A stretch of 22,812 bases of DNA from a virus. The translations under genes and the position numbers were made by a program. The stretch covers positions 1-22,812 of IMG/VR virus record IMGVR_UViG_3300035698_013693; one strand, given 5' to 3'. Below are positions 1-7,141 of this stretch, in pieces; the stretch's first letter is position 1, and each line of letters opens with the position of its first letter. The notes beneath the pieces are model-generated. The model did no database searches, was not told the origin of the DNA, and saw only the letters and a program-made list of their open reading frames with translations.

Positions 1-122
1 ACCCGTTGTCCCTGACGTACCCGTTGTCCCTGACGTACCCGTTGTCCCTGACGTACCCGTTGTCCCTGACGTACCCGTTGTCCCTGACGTACCCGTTGTC
101 CCCGACGTACCCGTTGTCCCTG
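1..122. repeat. 18-bp tandem repeat, about 6.8 copies
   Basis: The unit acccgttgtccctgacgt is repeated head to tail from the first base of the window and breaks off at 122. All copies are identical except one, which has C instead of T at position 103. On the minus strand the array is in frame with the gene starting at 234 and encodes alternating Gly-Thr-Thr and Gly-Thr-Ser triplets. The single variant changes a Ser codon TCA to TCG and is silent. The array runs off the window edge, so its true copy number is unknown. Confidence 0.97.
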
Positions 123-234
123 TGGTGTCACATTCATTTAAAGTAGTCGTTTCTAGAACTAAGTCCAGAAGAGGAGCACCTATTTTTCTCAAAACATAAC
201 ATTTAAACTCGTCTCTAGTGGATATTCTAGCCAT
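1..234 (-). CDS. T4-like virion structural protein, N-terminal part, with collagen-like Gly-X-Y repeat (truncated by window edge)
   Basis: The frame opens with ATG at 234 behind a good ribosome site (tgaggaa, about 6 nt upstream) and stays open to base 1, so the C-terminus is missing. The first 36 residues begin MARISTRDEFKCYVLRKIGA. This resembles the 'STRxEl..YcLRrLGAP' opening that I recall from a family of virion structural proteins in marine T4-like phages; that link comes from memory and was not searched. From residue 39 to 78 the protein is 13 strict Gly-X-Y triplets plus a final Gly, alternating G-T-T and G-T-S, the pattern of a collagen-like triple helix or an extended Thr/Ser-rich linker. 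A late promoter box lies at 258-265, so expression with the other structural genes is expected. A fibre, neck or wedge role is plausible but not shown. Confidence 0.85.
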   Translation of the reverse strand, partial: MARISTRDEFKCYVLRKIGAPLLDLVLETTTLNECDTTGTTGTSGTTGTSGTTGTSGTTGTSGTTGTSGTTGTSGTTG

Positions 235-257
235 GATTATTCCTCATACATATAGTA

Positions 258-265
258 TATTTATA
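258..265 (-). promoter_or_regulatory. T4-type late promoter box TATAAATA
   Basis: On the minus strand the octamer TATAAATA lies 23 nt before the start codon at 234. It sits just inside the gap after the 414-aa gene, whose stop codon is at 269-271. Confidence 0.8.
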
Positions 266-268
266 TCT

Positions 269-1513
269 TCAGACCATGGACGATCTATTATGTTCTTTTA
301 ACTTCTTATCAATATCCTCATCTGTTTCTGGTATCTGTAAACCAAGTTTTGCTAATGTATATGCTTTTTTACCATATTTTTTAATATTTGTATTTTCGTC
401 GTATTGAGTCTCCATACCATATCTATTTAATTCAGTTATACGTCTCTTAATAGTGATAGCTTTAAAATCTCTCCAACTTGGTTCCAATTCGCATATCTCA
501 TCATGTCGTTTCTGTAATAGAAAAATCTCCATCGCTAATACTTTTTTACTATAATCACCTAATTCTTCATATATACTTTGTAGAATTCTTATAGTTTCCC
601 ATCTAACACCAACACTTTTCTTTTCGTATTTTATTGCTTTACCCCTATTCCTTAATATCGTGTCAACCACATCGATATTAATCTTAGTCCATTTTATATC
701 ATCGAACTTCTCTAATTGTTCCTCGGTTATATCACCAATCATAAAATGCCTATCTTGTGTTTCTATCAAATGCTTATATGCTTCTTTACCTTCGAAAGTA
801 AACACCTTCGCTTCTTCTTGTACTTCTAAATTAACTGGTTCAGTTATACGTTCTACTTCAACTGGTACTTTGAACTCCTGTAATACCACATCTTCCATGA
901 ATTGCTCAAAAGACTTCCCTTTATTAATTACATTTTCGTCATATACACCTGAAGTTTGCATTACACTGTCTGTCCTATCAACAACTCTCTCCACTTCTTC
1001 TATTGTTGGATCGTCATACGTGGCCTCAATTGGTTCATCGTCCACTGCAACAAAATCCTTCATATTAGGTTCATTGGGTTCATCGAGTGTCTCATCTACC
1101 CTATTTAATGTGGGTGTAGGTAATCTTAATCTATCTACGAATACAGGAACCCCTTTTGGATTCAACACCGTAACGAAATTACGTTTTAACATCTTCCGAG
1201 CAAGATTCAATTGCATTGAAAGTTTATTAGAAAAGTCATATGGGTCCACTCTAATCCCATAACTTTGTAATTCGTGTATCACATCTTCCTTTCTCATAGT
1301 ATAAGCATCCTGTGGTTGCTTAACTAAATGTAAAGGTGGTGCTAGTCTCACTAAAGTTTCATCACGAACTTCAACGAAGTTGGGATGATTGTTAATATAG
1401 TCAAACAAGTGTTTTACACCTTCACTAATAAGTACTAATTGCCCTTCTAGTAATCTATGTTGACTATAGTTATTTCTAAGATAAATATCCGCTTTTGCTT
1501 GGAATACTGCCAT
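269..1513 (-). CDS. Hypothetical protein downstream of gp23, 414 aa, probable late gene
   Basis: ATG at 1513 is preceded by aagaggaag, a strong ribosome site, and by a late promoter box at 1546-1553, so this is very likely a late gene. I do not recognise the family. The N-terminal ~140 residues (MAVFQAKADIYLRNNYSQ...) look globular. Residues ~145-265 are rich in Asp and Glu with repeated EE/DD pairs and look like a flexible linker. Residues ~270-385 are again ordered-looking and rich in charged helices, including WETIRILQSIYEELGDYSKK and a basic ITIKRRITELNR stretch that could be a small helical DNA- or protein-binding domain. Its place between the major capsid gene and another structural gene suggests a virion or head-maturation role. 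In T4 this slot holds vertex protein gp24, but no similarity to gp24 or gp23 is visible. Confidence 0.85.
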   Translation of the reverse strand: MAVFQAKADIYLRNNYSQHRLLEGQLVLISEGVKHLFDYINNHPNFVEVRDETLVRLAPPLHLVKQPQDAYTMRKEDVIHELQSYGIRVDPYDFSNKLSMQLNLARKMLKRNFVTVLNPKGVPVFVDRLRLPTPTLNRVDETLDEPNEPNMKDFVAVDDEPIEATYDDPTIEEVERVVDRTDSVMQTSGVYDENVINKGKSFEQFMEDVVLQEFKVPVEVERITEPVNLEVQEEAKVFTFEGKEAYKHLIETQDRHFMIGDITEEQLEKFDDIKWTKINIDVVDTILRNRGKAIKYEKKSVGVRWETIRILQSIYEELGDYSKKVLAMEIFLLQKRHDEICELEPSWRDFKAITIKRRITELNRYGMETQYDENTNIKKYGKKAYTLAKLGLQIPETDEDIDKKLKEHNRSSMV

Positions 1514-1545
1514 TTCACTTCCTCTTATATACCGACTAACTTAAA

Positions 1546-1553
1546 TATTTATA
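1546..1553 (-). promoter_or_regulatory. T4-type late promoter box TATAAATA
   Basis: TATAAATA on the minus strand lies 32 nt upstream of the 414-aa gene. It comes directly after the gp23 terminator, so it restarts transcription behind that terminator. Confidence 0.82.
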
Positions 1554-1563
1554 CGTGCAGGCG

Positions 1564-1595
1564 AAAAAAAAGAGGGAGATCCGAAGACCCCCCTC
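1564..1595 (-). terminator. Rho-independent terminator with UUCG tetraloop after gp23
   Basis: Read on the minus strand, a 10-bp stem (GAGGGGGGTC pairing with GATCTCCCTC, two G-U pairs) closes a C(UUCG)G tetraloop and is followed by eight U residues (1571-1564). It lies 25 nt after the gp23 stop codon. C(UUCG)G hairpins are known as unusually stable RNA structures in T4 intercistronic regions. The hairpin should end the head-gene transcript and stabilise the abundant capsid mRNA. Confidence 0.92.
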
Positions 1596-1620
1596 CTGTA
1601 TGTACTCTTCTAGGAGACTA

Positions 1621-3045
1621 TTAGCCTCTAGAAGTAACTGTACCACTTCGAGAATCGAAGTAGTTATCTTTACCTGCTGGGAAAGACTGACTTGTGGTAG
1701 AAGAGATACCTTCACCAAAGTCAACTGCTATGTAACGATAGTAGTTGTGTGACCCATAAAGGTGATCGACGATACCATAACGAGTCATGACGCCTGCTCT
1801 TGGAGAGAAAGATTCTTGACCAATTGCCTTTTGGAACATCACTGGGATGTATGGGCAATAGATAAGTCCTGTCTCAGACTCTTTTCCACCCTTGTAACCA
1901 ACAACGATGAAATCAGATCCACCATTACTTGCACCATAAGCAAAAGTATCACGATAAACTTTGATACCATTACCAAGAGTACCTACTTCAGATACACCAA
2001 ACTTAAGTGTATCAACGTTTCCGCTAACAGGTGCGAATGCAAAGTCAGGAAGACTTTGAAGTGCAACTGCTACCTTTGGAGATACGATGATGTAGTTACC
2101 TGGTCCTTGACGAGTAGCACGTCCAATCTCTTCTGCCGCTGTGAGGATAGTGGTGTAGAGAGTACGAAACTTCTCTTGTTGCCATCTACCATCTGCAGTT
2201 TGAAAAGGAGAACCTGAAGAAGGAACACCAACTGTTCCATAATTCCAAGTAAACGTTCCACCTGCTTGTGCTGCAGTTTTGATACGAGATACGAGTTCAC
2301 GATCAATTTCTTGTGCGATCTCATATGCCATAAGGTCCATGATTTCTTCTTCGAAATCAAGGTTGTGCATTGCTGAAAGGTCTTGCTCAACCTCGATTGA
2401 CCAACGTGCCTTCAACTTACGAGTACGAGCAACGATTTCCTTTTGCTCGATAGTCATACCTACTTCACGGGTTGATTGGTATGGAGCAGATGCACCAAAA
2501 TTACCATTCAATCCACCAGCAGTTTCACTAGCAAGGAACTCATTGAGTTGCTCACCTTCTGCAGTTGTATATCCACCACCTGCAGTAGTTGCAGAAGTGT
2601 AAGTCTCATCAATATTGTTGTAACCCAATTCGGTTCCTTCATCATAACTACCAAAACCAGTTGATGCACGAAAACGAACTGCATACGCAAGTCCAACTGG
2701 ACCAGCCATTGGTTGAACACCCACAAGTTTGTGTGCAAGAAGTTCTGGGAAGATACGTCTTACCATTGGAATTGCAATTTGCTTGTAACGTGCGATACCA
2801 GAAGGTGTTGTAGACGCATTAGAAACGTCTCCGACTGAACTAAAAGCTGCATTACCATCTGAGTCTGTACTCAAGTTTGTTGGAGCAGATCCGGAATAAA
2901 TCCCTGCTTCTCCAAGAATTTGCTTGTCGATAAAACGACTTTGGTTTTCCAACATTTGTGCTGTTGACTTTACCATTTCGTCAGTACCGAGATCTTCGAG
3001 CATTGGTGCCCATTTTTCTACTATTTGTTTCATTTTATAATGCAT
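1621..3045 (-). CDS. 23: Major capsid protein gp23
   Basis: The shell-forming HK97-fold protein of T4-like heads, 474 aa (T4 gp23 is 521). The block at residues 94-113, VRRIFPELLAHKLVGVQPM, lines up with T4 VRRAIPNLIAFDICGVQPM, the most conserved part of the family. The N-terminal ~46 residues are a charged helical propeptide. LGE followed by AG (E46/A47) fits the L/I-x-E site cut by prohead protease gp21 and sits where T4 has its LTE/AEIGG cleavage. The start at 3045 is supported by aaggaga 5 nt upstream; M5 has no better site. The gene follows gp22 after 44 nt with no late box of its own and is closed by a strong UUCG terminator. It is therefore probably transcribed with gp22. Synteny gp20-21-22-23 is the canonical T4 order. 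Confidence 0.97.
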   Translation of the reverse strand: MHYKMKQIVEKWAPMLEDLGTDEMVKSTAQMLENQSRFIDKQILGEAGIYSGSAPTNLSTDSDGNAAFSSVGDVSNASTTPSGIARYKQIAIPMVRRIFPELLAHKLVGVQPMAGPVGLAYAVRFRASTGFGSYDEGTELGYNNIDETYTSATTAGGGYTTAEGEQLNEFLASETAGGLNGNFGASAPYQSTREVGMTIEQKEIVARTRKLKARWSIEVEQDLSAMHNLDFEEEIMDLMAYEIAQEIDRELVSRIKTAAQAGGTFTWNYGTVGVPSSGSPFQTADGRWQQEKFRTLYTTILTAAEEIGRATRQGPGNYIIVSPKVAVALQSLPDFAFAPVSGNVDTLKFGVSEVGTLGNGIKVYRDTFAYGASNGGSDFIVVGYKGGKESETGLIYCPYIPVMFQKAIGQESFSPRAGVMTRYGIVDHLYGSHNYYRYIAVDFGEGISSTTSQSFPAGKDNYFDSRSGTVTSRG

Positions 3046-3089
3046 ATATTTCTCCTTATTGAAAATGCTTATTCTGTGTAAACCGTCTC

Positions 3090-4121
3090 TTACTTACCAG
3101 AAACACGCTTGAATTCTTTTGCCCAATTCTCAACGAGAGATTTATCATCTTTCATCGCCCTAACATCAATGCTTTCTATAACAGTTGAATTAGATGCATT
3201 CATAACATCTTCTTCGTCTTCTGCTTTTTCATTGTTAGTTTCGGTAGAATCTGGGTTTTTCTTCTTGCCCTTTTCCTCTGGTCCATCACTGTCTTCCTTT
3301 CCTTCTTCTGTATCTTCATCCTTAACGAACTTTTCGCTAACGATCTTCTTAGAAGAAGACCTAACTTCTCCCTCGATGATTAAGTCACGAATAGCACCGA
3401 ATCGATCATCGATCTCATCAACACTATATGACTCAAGAAGTTTAGAAGCTCTCTCTCTTTGGGTGTCAGTTAAACCCTCGCAAACCTGAGAGACTTTCAC
3501 AGAACGCTGCATTTCCATAAGATTATCATTAATCTCCATGTTCTTCTTAACAGATTCTGCTAAGTCTGAACGCACAGAGATAATCTCATTTTTAGCATCC
3601 TTAAGTAAACCAAAATTTTCTTCATCAAATTGAATGTAATTATCAGAGAGTGATTTCTTAACACCCTCTACGATTGGCTCAAGAACTTGAACCTTTGCAA
3701 CCGCTTCTACGTAAGTATCAGGAATCTTTCTATCAAGTTCCAATTTAAGATACTTATCGACTTTTTCTACCACGAATTCTTTGAACTTAGAAGTTTCATT
3801 TTCTTTTTGTTCTTCGATCTGAGTCTTGACTTTATCATGAGCTTCTTCTAAAGTCTTTTTAAACGTAGATGCTTTCTTAACTAATGACTCTTCCAATGTT
3901 TTAATCTTTGTACTAAACATATCAGTCGCTTCTTTCAAAAGAGTATCATACTTCTCTTTTGTGTCCGCTTCAACTACTTCAGTTTGAAACTTAACCTTAG
4001 CATCGACTCTACTGTCAATGATACTATCTAATTTTTCGCTAATGGAAGTTGTTTGTTCCTCGGAAAGTTCAGATACCTGATCCCCGAAAAGTCCTTTTAA
4101 AGCATCTAAGTTTTTGCTCAT
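3090..4121 (-). CDS. 22: Prohead core scaffolding protein gp22
   Basis: 343 aa. The internal scaffold around which the prohead shell assembles; in T4 it is degraded by gp21 during maturation. It lies between the protease and major capsid genes. It is almost entirely Lys/Glu-rich helix with heptad-like patterns (coiled coil, residues ~15-210). The segment GLTDTQRERASKLLESYS resembles the conserved region of gp22 proteins. The C-terminal third is a very acidic low-complexity stretch followed by a helical tail ending ENWAKEFKRVSGK. Start: the ATG at 4121 has GGAG 8 nt upstream, whereas an in-frame GTG at 4130 would sit directly against that site. I therefore take 4121 (MSKNLDALKGLFGDQ). A late box lies at 4162-4169. 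Confidence 0.92.
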   Translation of the reverse strand: MSKNLDALKGLFGDQVSELSEEQTTSISEKLDSIIDSRVDAKVKFQTEVVEADTKEKYDTLLKEATDMFSTKIKTLEESLVKKASTFKKTLEEAHDKVKTQIEEQKENETSKFKEFVVEKVDKYLKLELDRKIPDTYVEAVAKVQVLEPIVEGVKKSLSDNYIQFDEENFGLLKDAKNEIISVRSDLAESVKKNMEINDNLMEMQRSVKVSQVCEGLTDTQRERASKLLESYSVDEIDDRFGAIRDLIIEGEVRSSSKKIVSEKFVKDEDTEEGKEDSDGPEEKGKKKNPDSTETNNEKAEDEEDVMNASNSTVIESIDVRAMKDDKSLVENWAKEFKRVSGK

Positions 4122-4161
4122 AATATTCACTCCTAATTGGTTGCCTTAGTTAATTTAATAT

Positions 4162-4169
4162 TATTTATA
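4162..4169 (-). promoter_or_regulatory. T4-type late promoter box TATAAATA
   Basis: TATAAATA on the minus strand, between gp21 and gp22, 40 nt before the gp22 start at 4121. It is probably also the promoter that feeds gp23, which lacks its own box. Confidence 0.82.
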
Positions 4170-4173
4170 ATTT

Positions 4174-4869
4174 TTATTTCAATGAATTGAGTATGTGGTT
4201 AATATTTTGAAATATTTTTTCATTTTTTGCTTCAGTCTTCTTAGGAAGCACCTCAAGATTATGGGCCATGTTCTGTAGCATTTCCTCAATGGTAGTCGCA
4301 ACGTGTATGTCTTTAGTGTCACTATTAACATAGTATTGTAATCCTTCCATAACTGATTGAACAAATGCATTTGGTGCAGAAGGATCTGCTACAATATCAA
4401 CTGTTACAAGTTCAAATTCTGATACTACTGACCCATCACTACCGTCTTCGTCTAATTTCCCAACTCCTCTTGTAGATACCCCAAGAGTCATCCCATCATT
4501 AATAAGTGATCTTGCTATCATACCAGTTGGTGTAGTTGCAATCTTCGCTTTTCCGATACCATCGTTTCCTTGCATAGTCAAACTTGTTATATAGTGAGAT
4601 ACTCTCTCTAAATCAATTTGAATTGACGATTGTGGGTGATTGAGTTCGCCTGGAACACCAATACCTCTAACCTTAGTCTTCATGAAATCTTCTACTGCTT
4701 TCGTAAGCATAGGTACTGGATAGATTCTACCATTTCTATTTTTAACATCACCTTGAAGAAATGGACCTTGGATATACAGATGTTTTGCGTCTGTCCCATC
4801 CACTGTTTCAGTTAAAGTAGTGAACTCTACCTGAGGTGTGTAATCTCTAAAGGGGGTTAAACGATCCAT
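4174..4869 (-). CDS. 21: Prohead core protein and maturation protease gp21
   Basis: 231 aa, serine protease of the T4 prohead protease family (MEROPS S77 type). It cuts scaffold and capsid propeptides before DNA packaging. The family signature elements are visible: the Gly-rich substrate-side strand HLYIQGPFLQGDVKNRNGRIYP near residues 30-51; His78 in GVPGELNHPQ; Ser132 in LGVSTRGVG, the nucleophile; and the following strand with VDIVADPSAPNAFV (residues 157-170), typical of this protease fold. The C-terminal ~50 residues are Lys-rich and probably correspond to the self-cleaved tail. It sits between a small core-protein gene and gp22, each with its own late box; that for gp21 is at 4901-4908. 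The ribosome site (cagagaaa) is modest. Confidence 0.95.
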   Translation of the reverse strand: MDRLTPFRDYTPQVEFTTLTETVDGTDAKHLYIQGPFLQGDVKNRNGRIYPVPMLTKAVEDFMKTKVRGIGVPGELNHPQSSIQIDLERVSHYITSLTMQGNDGIGKAKIATTPTGMIARSLINDGMTLGVSTRGVGKLDEDGSDGSVVSEFELVTVDIVADPSAPNAFVQSVMEGLQYYVNSDTKDIHVATTIEEMLQNMAHNLEVLPKKTEAKNEKIFQNINHILNSLK

Positions 4870-4900
4870 ATTATTTTCTCTGTTAGCAACAATGTAAATA

Positions 4901-4908
4901 TATTTATA
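4901..4908 (-). promoter_or_regulatory. T4-type late promoter box TATAAATA
   Basis: TATAAATA on the minus strand begins immediately after the TAA of the 48-aa gene (4909-4911) and ends 31 nt before the gp21 start. Confidence 0.82.
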
Positions 4909-5055
4909 TTATTTATTCATACTGTCGATAATTTCTTTCTTTTTCTCGTTAACCCTTACCCTCATAATATGCTCTTGTGCTTTATTCAAATCAACTTTAC
5001 ATTTACGAAATTCGTCGTTAATGAGGTTATCCACTAGTTTTGCTGTACTCTTCAT
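4909..5055 (-). CDS. Small prohead core protein, gp67-like by position (48 aa)
   Basis: ATG at 5055 has an excellent ribosome site (ataggaga, about 6 nt upstream) and its own late box at 5076-5083, which makes this 48-aa frame very likely real despite its size. The product begins MKSTAKLVDNLINDEFRKCK and is one charged amphipathic helix ending KEIIDSMNK. In T4 the slot between gp20 and gp21 is occupied by the prohead core proteins gp67 and gp68. T4 gp67 starts with a similar short helix before a long acidic tail, and the tail is absent here. The gp67 assignment rests on position and helical character only. Confidence 0.75.
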   Translation of the reverse strand: MKSTAKLVDNLINDEFRKCKVDLNKAQEHIMRVRVNEKKKEIIDSMNK

Positions 5056-5075
5056 GATAGTCTCCTATTACTAAC

Positions 5076-5083
5076 TATTTATA
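5076..5083 (-). promoter_or_regulatory. T4-type late promoter box TATAAATA
   Basis: TATAAATA on the minus strand in the gap after gp20, 20 nt before the start of the 48-aa core-protein gene. Confidence 0.82.
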
Positions 5084-5095
5084 AAACAATTTTTT

Positions 5096-6658
5096 TTAAA
5101 GTCCACCTTCGTCACCTTCTTCGACTCCGGCATCACCTTCCATTTTCTCTTTTTCAATCATTCTTTGGTTCTCGTCCCAATCCTCTGGAGTTACTTTAAG
5201 GAAGTGCTTAACTGCCCATTCCTTAGAGAATACTTCCCCTACATAAGTAGATACTGTACCCCAAGCATTAAGACGTGATTCCTCTACCTGCGCTCTCTTC
5301 ATTTCTTCAAAATAATTATTCTTATTCATTTCAATTCTAAAGTCAGTGTCCTTTAGGTTGTATAAATCCCAAAGACCTTTTAGTTTAAGATGTGTTTTGA
5401 ATATATCCCAAAGGCACCCTGTCACTTTACGTCTAACTCTATTTACCATCTTGGAAAACTTAACTTCTTGCCAAGATATATCAGACACGCTTCCCGTATT
5501 ATATTTCTGATCTCCAGAAGAGTGATCTAAACGTCGATTAACTGGAATCTCCAATGACCTATATAACTTCTCAAGGAAGTAATTTAAGTCAGTAATCTCA
5601 CCAATGTTTTCGCCACCAGGCAATGTGTCAATTTCTGTTGAATTGCCATCCGCTGGTTGCGAGAACCAATAGTCCTCAAGCATCGAAAGGATATTGCTTT
5701 GTCCATCAATCTCGCCAGTTGACGTATTATAAATTTTGTTTTGTCGATAGGTTCTCATCAATTTCTTAACATATTCTTCTGCTTGTGCTCTAGGCATATT
5801 ACCTGTAGCAACCTTAAATACTCTTCTCTCTGGTGCTCTAACGATACGATAGATAACAACTGCTTCCTCAAGAAGTTGAAGTTGTCTCCATACTTTCTTA
5901 ACTGGTTCCAAGTAAGACACAACATACATTTCTCCAGACTCAGCATTCTCATGATAAGAATCCCAATTCTCATATGCAACCAAACTCTTAGGAATCACAC
6001 TACCTGTACCTTCACCATTAACATTAGTTACTCTAAATTGCTTAATCCCATCGAAGTCATCTTCCCATATTGGAAAAATGTTATCTGGTCTTAGACGCTT
6101 AACTCTTTTAAGCCCATCTTCTTTTCTTTCTGGATTAATAACCTTCTCATAGATAAGTTCTCCAGAAATAAGAAAAGATAAGATAGCATCTCTCCCAGTA
6201 TCTTTGAAGTTAATTAAGTCATCAAATATATATTTCCATTCTTTTCTAAGGTTATCTCTTTTATTGATGTTTTCTAGGATACTTTCATTTTGAATAACCA
6301 ACTCACCTACATTGCCATTCAAATCACTATAGTTTAGCATTTCATCACATATCATACTAATAGCATATTTAATCTCTGGGTAATCTGCCATTTGTCGATA
6401 TAGTCTCAGTTTCTGTCTCTTAGTTGGTTCCTCGAAGTTTATATATCGTCTCATGTTACCATAGAACTGAGCACCAATAATATCACCGTTCTCACCGTCA
6501 GCACCAACAAGAAGTTTATCCTTGTCTGATAATGCTACACCAGTATCTTTACTTTGTTCTTCGTAATCTAAATACCCGAATACTTTGGTTATCTTCTGAA
6601 ACCAATCTGGTCTCTCGACATTAGGATTTTCTAAGTTAAATTTTCCAAACAGACCCAT
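5096..6658 (-). CDS. 20: Portal vertex protein gp20
   Basis: 520 aa (T4 gp20 is 524), the dodecameric portal through which DNA is packaged and to which neck and tail attach. Strong block similarity to T4 gp20: residues 259-288 (LQLLEEAVVIYRIVRAPERR, then the V..GNMP element) match T4 [20 protein letters not shown] and its GNMP, and residues 310-348 (STGEI, LSMLEDYW, EIDTLPGG) match T4 STGKI, MSMTEDYW and EVDTLPGA. The early segment YRQMADYPEIKYAISMICDE is the usual gp20 helix. The C-terminus is acidic and flexible (EEGDEGGL). The start MGLFGKFNLENP is the natural one and carries a late box at 6683-6690, 24 nt upstream. It is the first gene of the gp20-core-gp21-gp22-gp23 head cassette. Confidence 0.97.
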   Translation of the reverse strand: MGLFGKFNLENPNVERPDWFQKITKVFGYLDYEEQSKDTGVALSDKDKLLVGADGENGDIIGAQFYGNMRRYINFEEPTKRQKLRLYRQMADYPEIKYAISMICDEMLNYSDLNGNVGELVIQNESILENINKRDNLRKEWKYIFDDLINFKDTGRDAILSFLISGELIYEKVINPERKEDGLKRVKRLRPDNIFPIWEDDFDGIKQFRVTNVNGEGTGSVIPKSLVAYENWDSYHENAESGEMYVVSYLEPVKKVWRQLQLLEEAVVIYRIVRAPERRVFKVATGNMPRAQAEEYVKKLMRTYRQNKIYNTSTGEIDGQSNILSMLEDYWFSQPADGNSTEIDTLPGGENIGEITDLNYFLEKLYRSLEIPVNRRLDHSSGDQKYNTGSVSDISWQEVKFSKMVNRVRRKVTGCLWDIFKTHLKLKGLWDLYNLKDTDFRIEMNKNNYFEEMKRAQVEESRLNAWGTVSTYVGEVFSKEWAVKHFLKVTPEDWDENQRMIEKEKMEGDAGVEEGDEGGL

Positions 6659-6682
6659 ACATATTTTCCTTAAGTATACTGT

Positions 6683-6690
6683 TATTTATA
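6683..6690 (-). promoter_or_regulatory. T4-type late promoter box TATAAATA (contains gp4 stop codon)
   Basis: TATAAATA on the minus strand, 24 nt before gp20. The TAA inside the octamer is the stop codon of gp4 (6688-6686). Confidence 0.82.
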
Positions 6691-7141
6691 TTCTAAAGTC
6701 TTTTTCTGTGAATTTCTTAAATTCCCAACCTTTTTTCATACAATACTTTTCTGCCGCTTCCCATTTTGCTATATTCTTAGCATATGTATATTGCTCATAT
6801 AGCATTGTCTTCTTGCTTTTCTTTTTAGAATTTCTTGGTGGAATAGTTTGTCTATATGGTTTTACTTCAATCAATACCTCTCTACCACCCATGTCTTCGA
6901 TTAAAAAGTCAGGGTAATACCTATGGGGTTTACCCATAAAATAGTACGGTATTGCTATACACTCTGAACACCAATACTTAATCTTTTCGTCAGTATCGAA
7001 ATGATTCATTAGTGTCTTTTCCCAACTGGAGCGATATATAATTTTATTCTTATTTCTACCAGAATACTTCTTTGGGTTTTTTAATTGATAGTAACCTTTT
7101 AGGTACTTAGCACCCTTATGACTTGGTTCTTTTGAGGCCAT
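6686..7141 (-). CDS. 4: Head completion protein gp4 (PD-(D/E)XK nuclease fold)
   Basis: 151 aa (T4 gp4 is 150). In T4, gp4 (also called 50/65) acts at the last step of head filling before tail joining. The match to T4 is clear: YRSSWEKTLMNHF against YRSNWEKFFFEWL, YWCSECIAIPYY against WGSETAVIPYF, YYPDFLIED against YFMDFWMKD, and LIEVKPYRQTIPP against FIEIKPKKETQPP. These contain a nuclease-type active site with E41, PD at 77-78 and E92-V-K94, that is PD-(D/E)XK. Unlike T4, the proline of the PD motif is present. The start overlaps the end of the upstream gene by 26 nt and has no late box close by, so it is probably translated from a longer transcript. It lies directly upstream of gp20. Confidence 0.93.
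   Translation of the reverse strand: MASKEPSHKGAKYLKGYYQLKNPKKYSGRNKNKIIYRSSWEKTLMNHFDTDEKIKYWCSECIAIPYYFMGKPHRYYPDFLIEDMGGREVLIEVKPYRQTIPPRNSKKKSKKTMLYEQYTYAKNIAKWEAAEKYCMKKGWEFKKFTEKDFRI

Noticed and set aside
1-122. CRISPR array or phage terminal repeat
   Set aside because: Units are contiguous with no spacers, and the array is in frame with a gene that has start signals.
660-1262. 200-codon open frame on the plus strand
   Set aside because: Antisense to the 414-aa gene, Ser/Thr-rich composition typical of a reversed acidic gene, and no ribosome site.
1536-2390. Alternative minus-strand frames inside gp23
   Set aside because: They overlap gp23 in other frames; gp23 is unambiguous.
3058-3078. 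Third copy of the 38-nt early promoter element before gp23 (aagcattttcaa)
   Set aside because: Only about 12 nt match, and no -10 falls at the correct distance outside the coding region.
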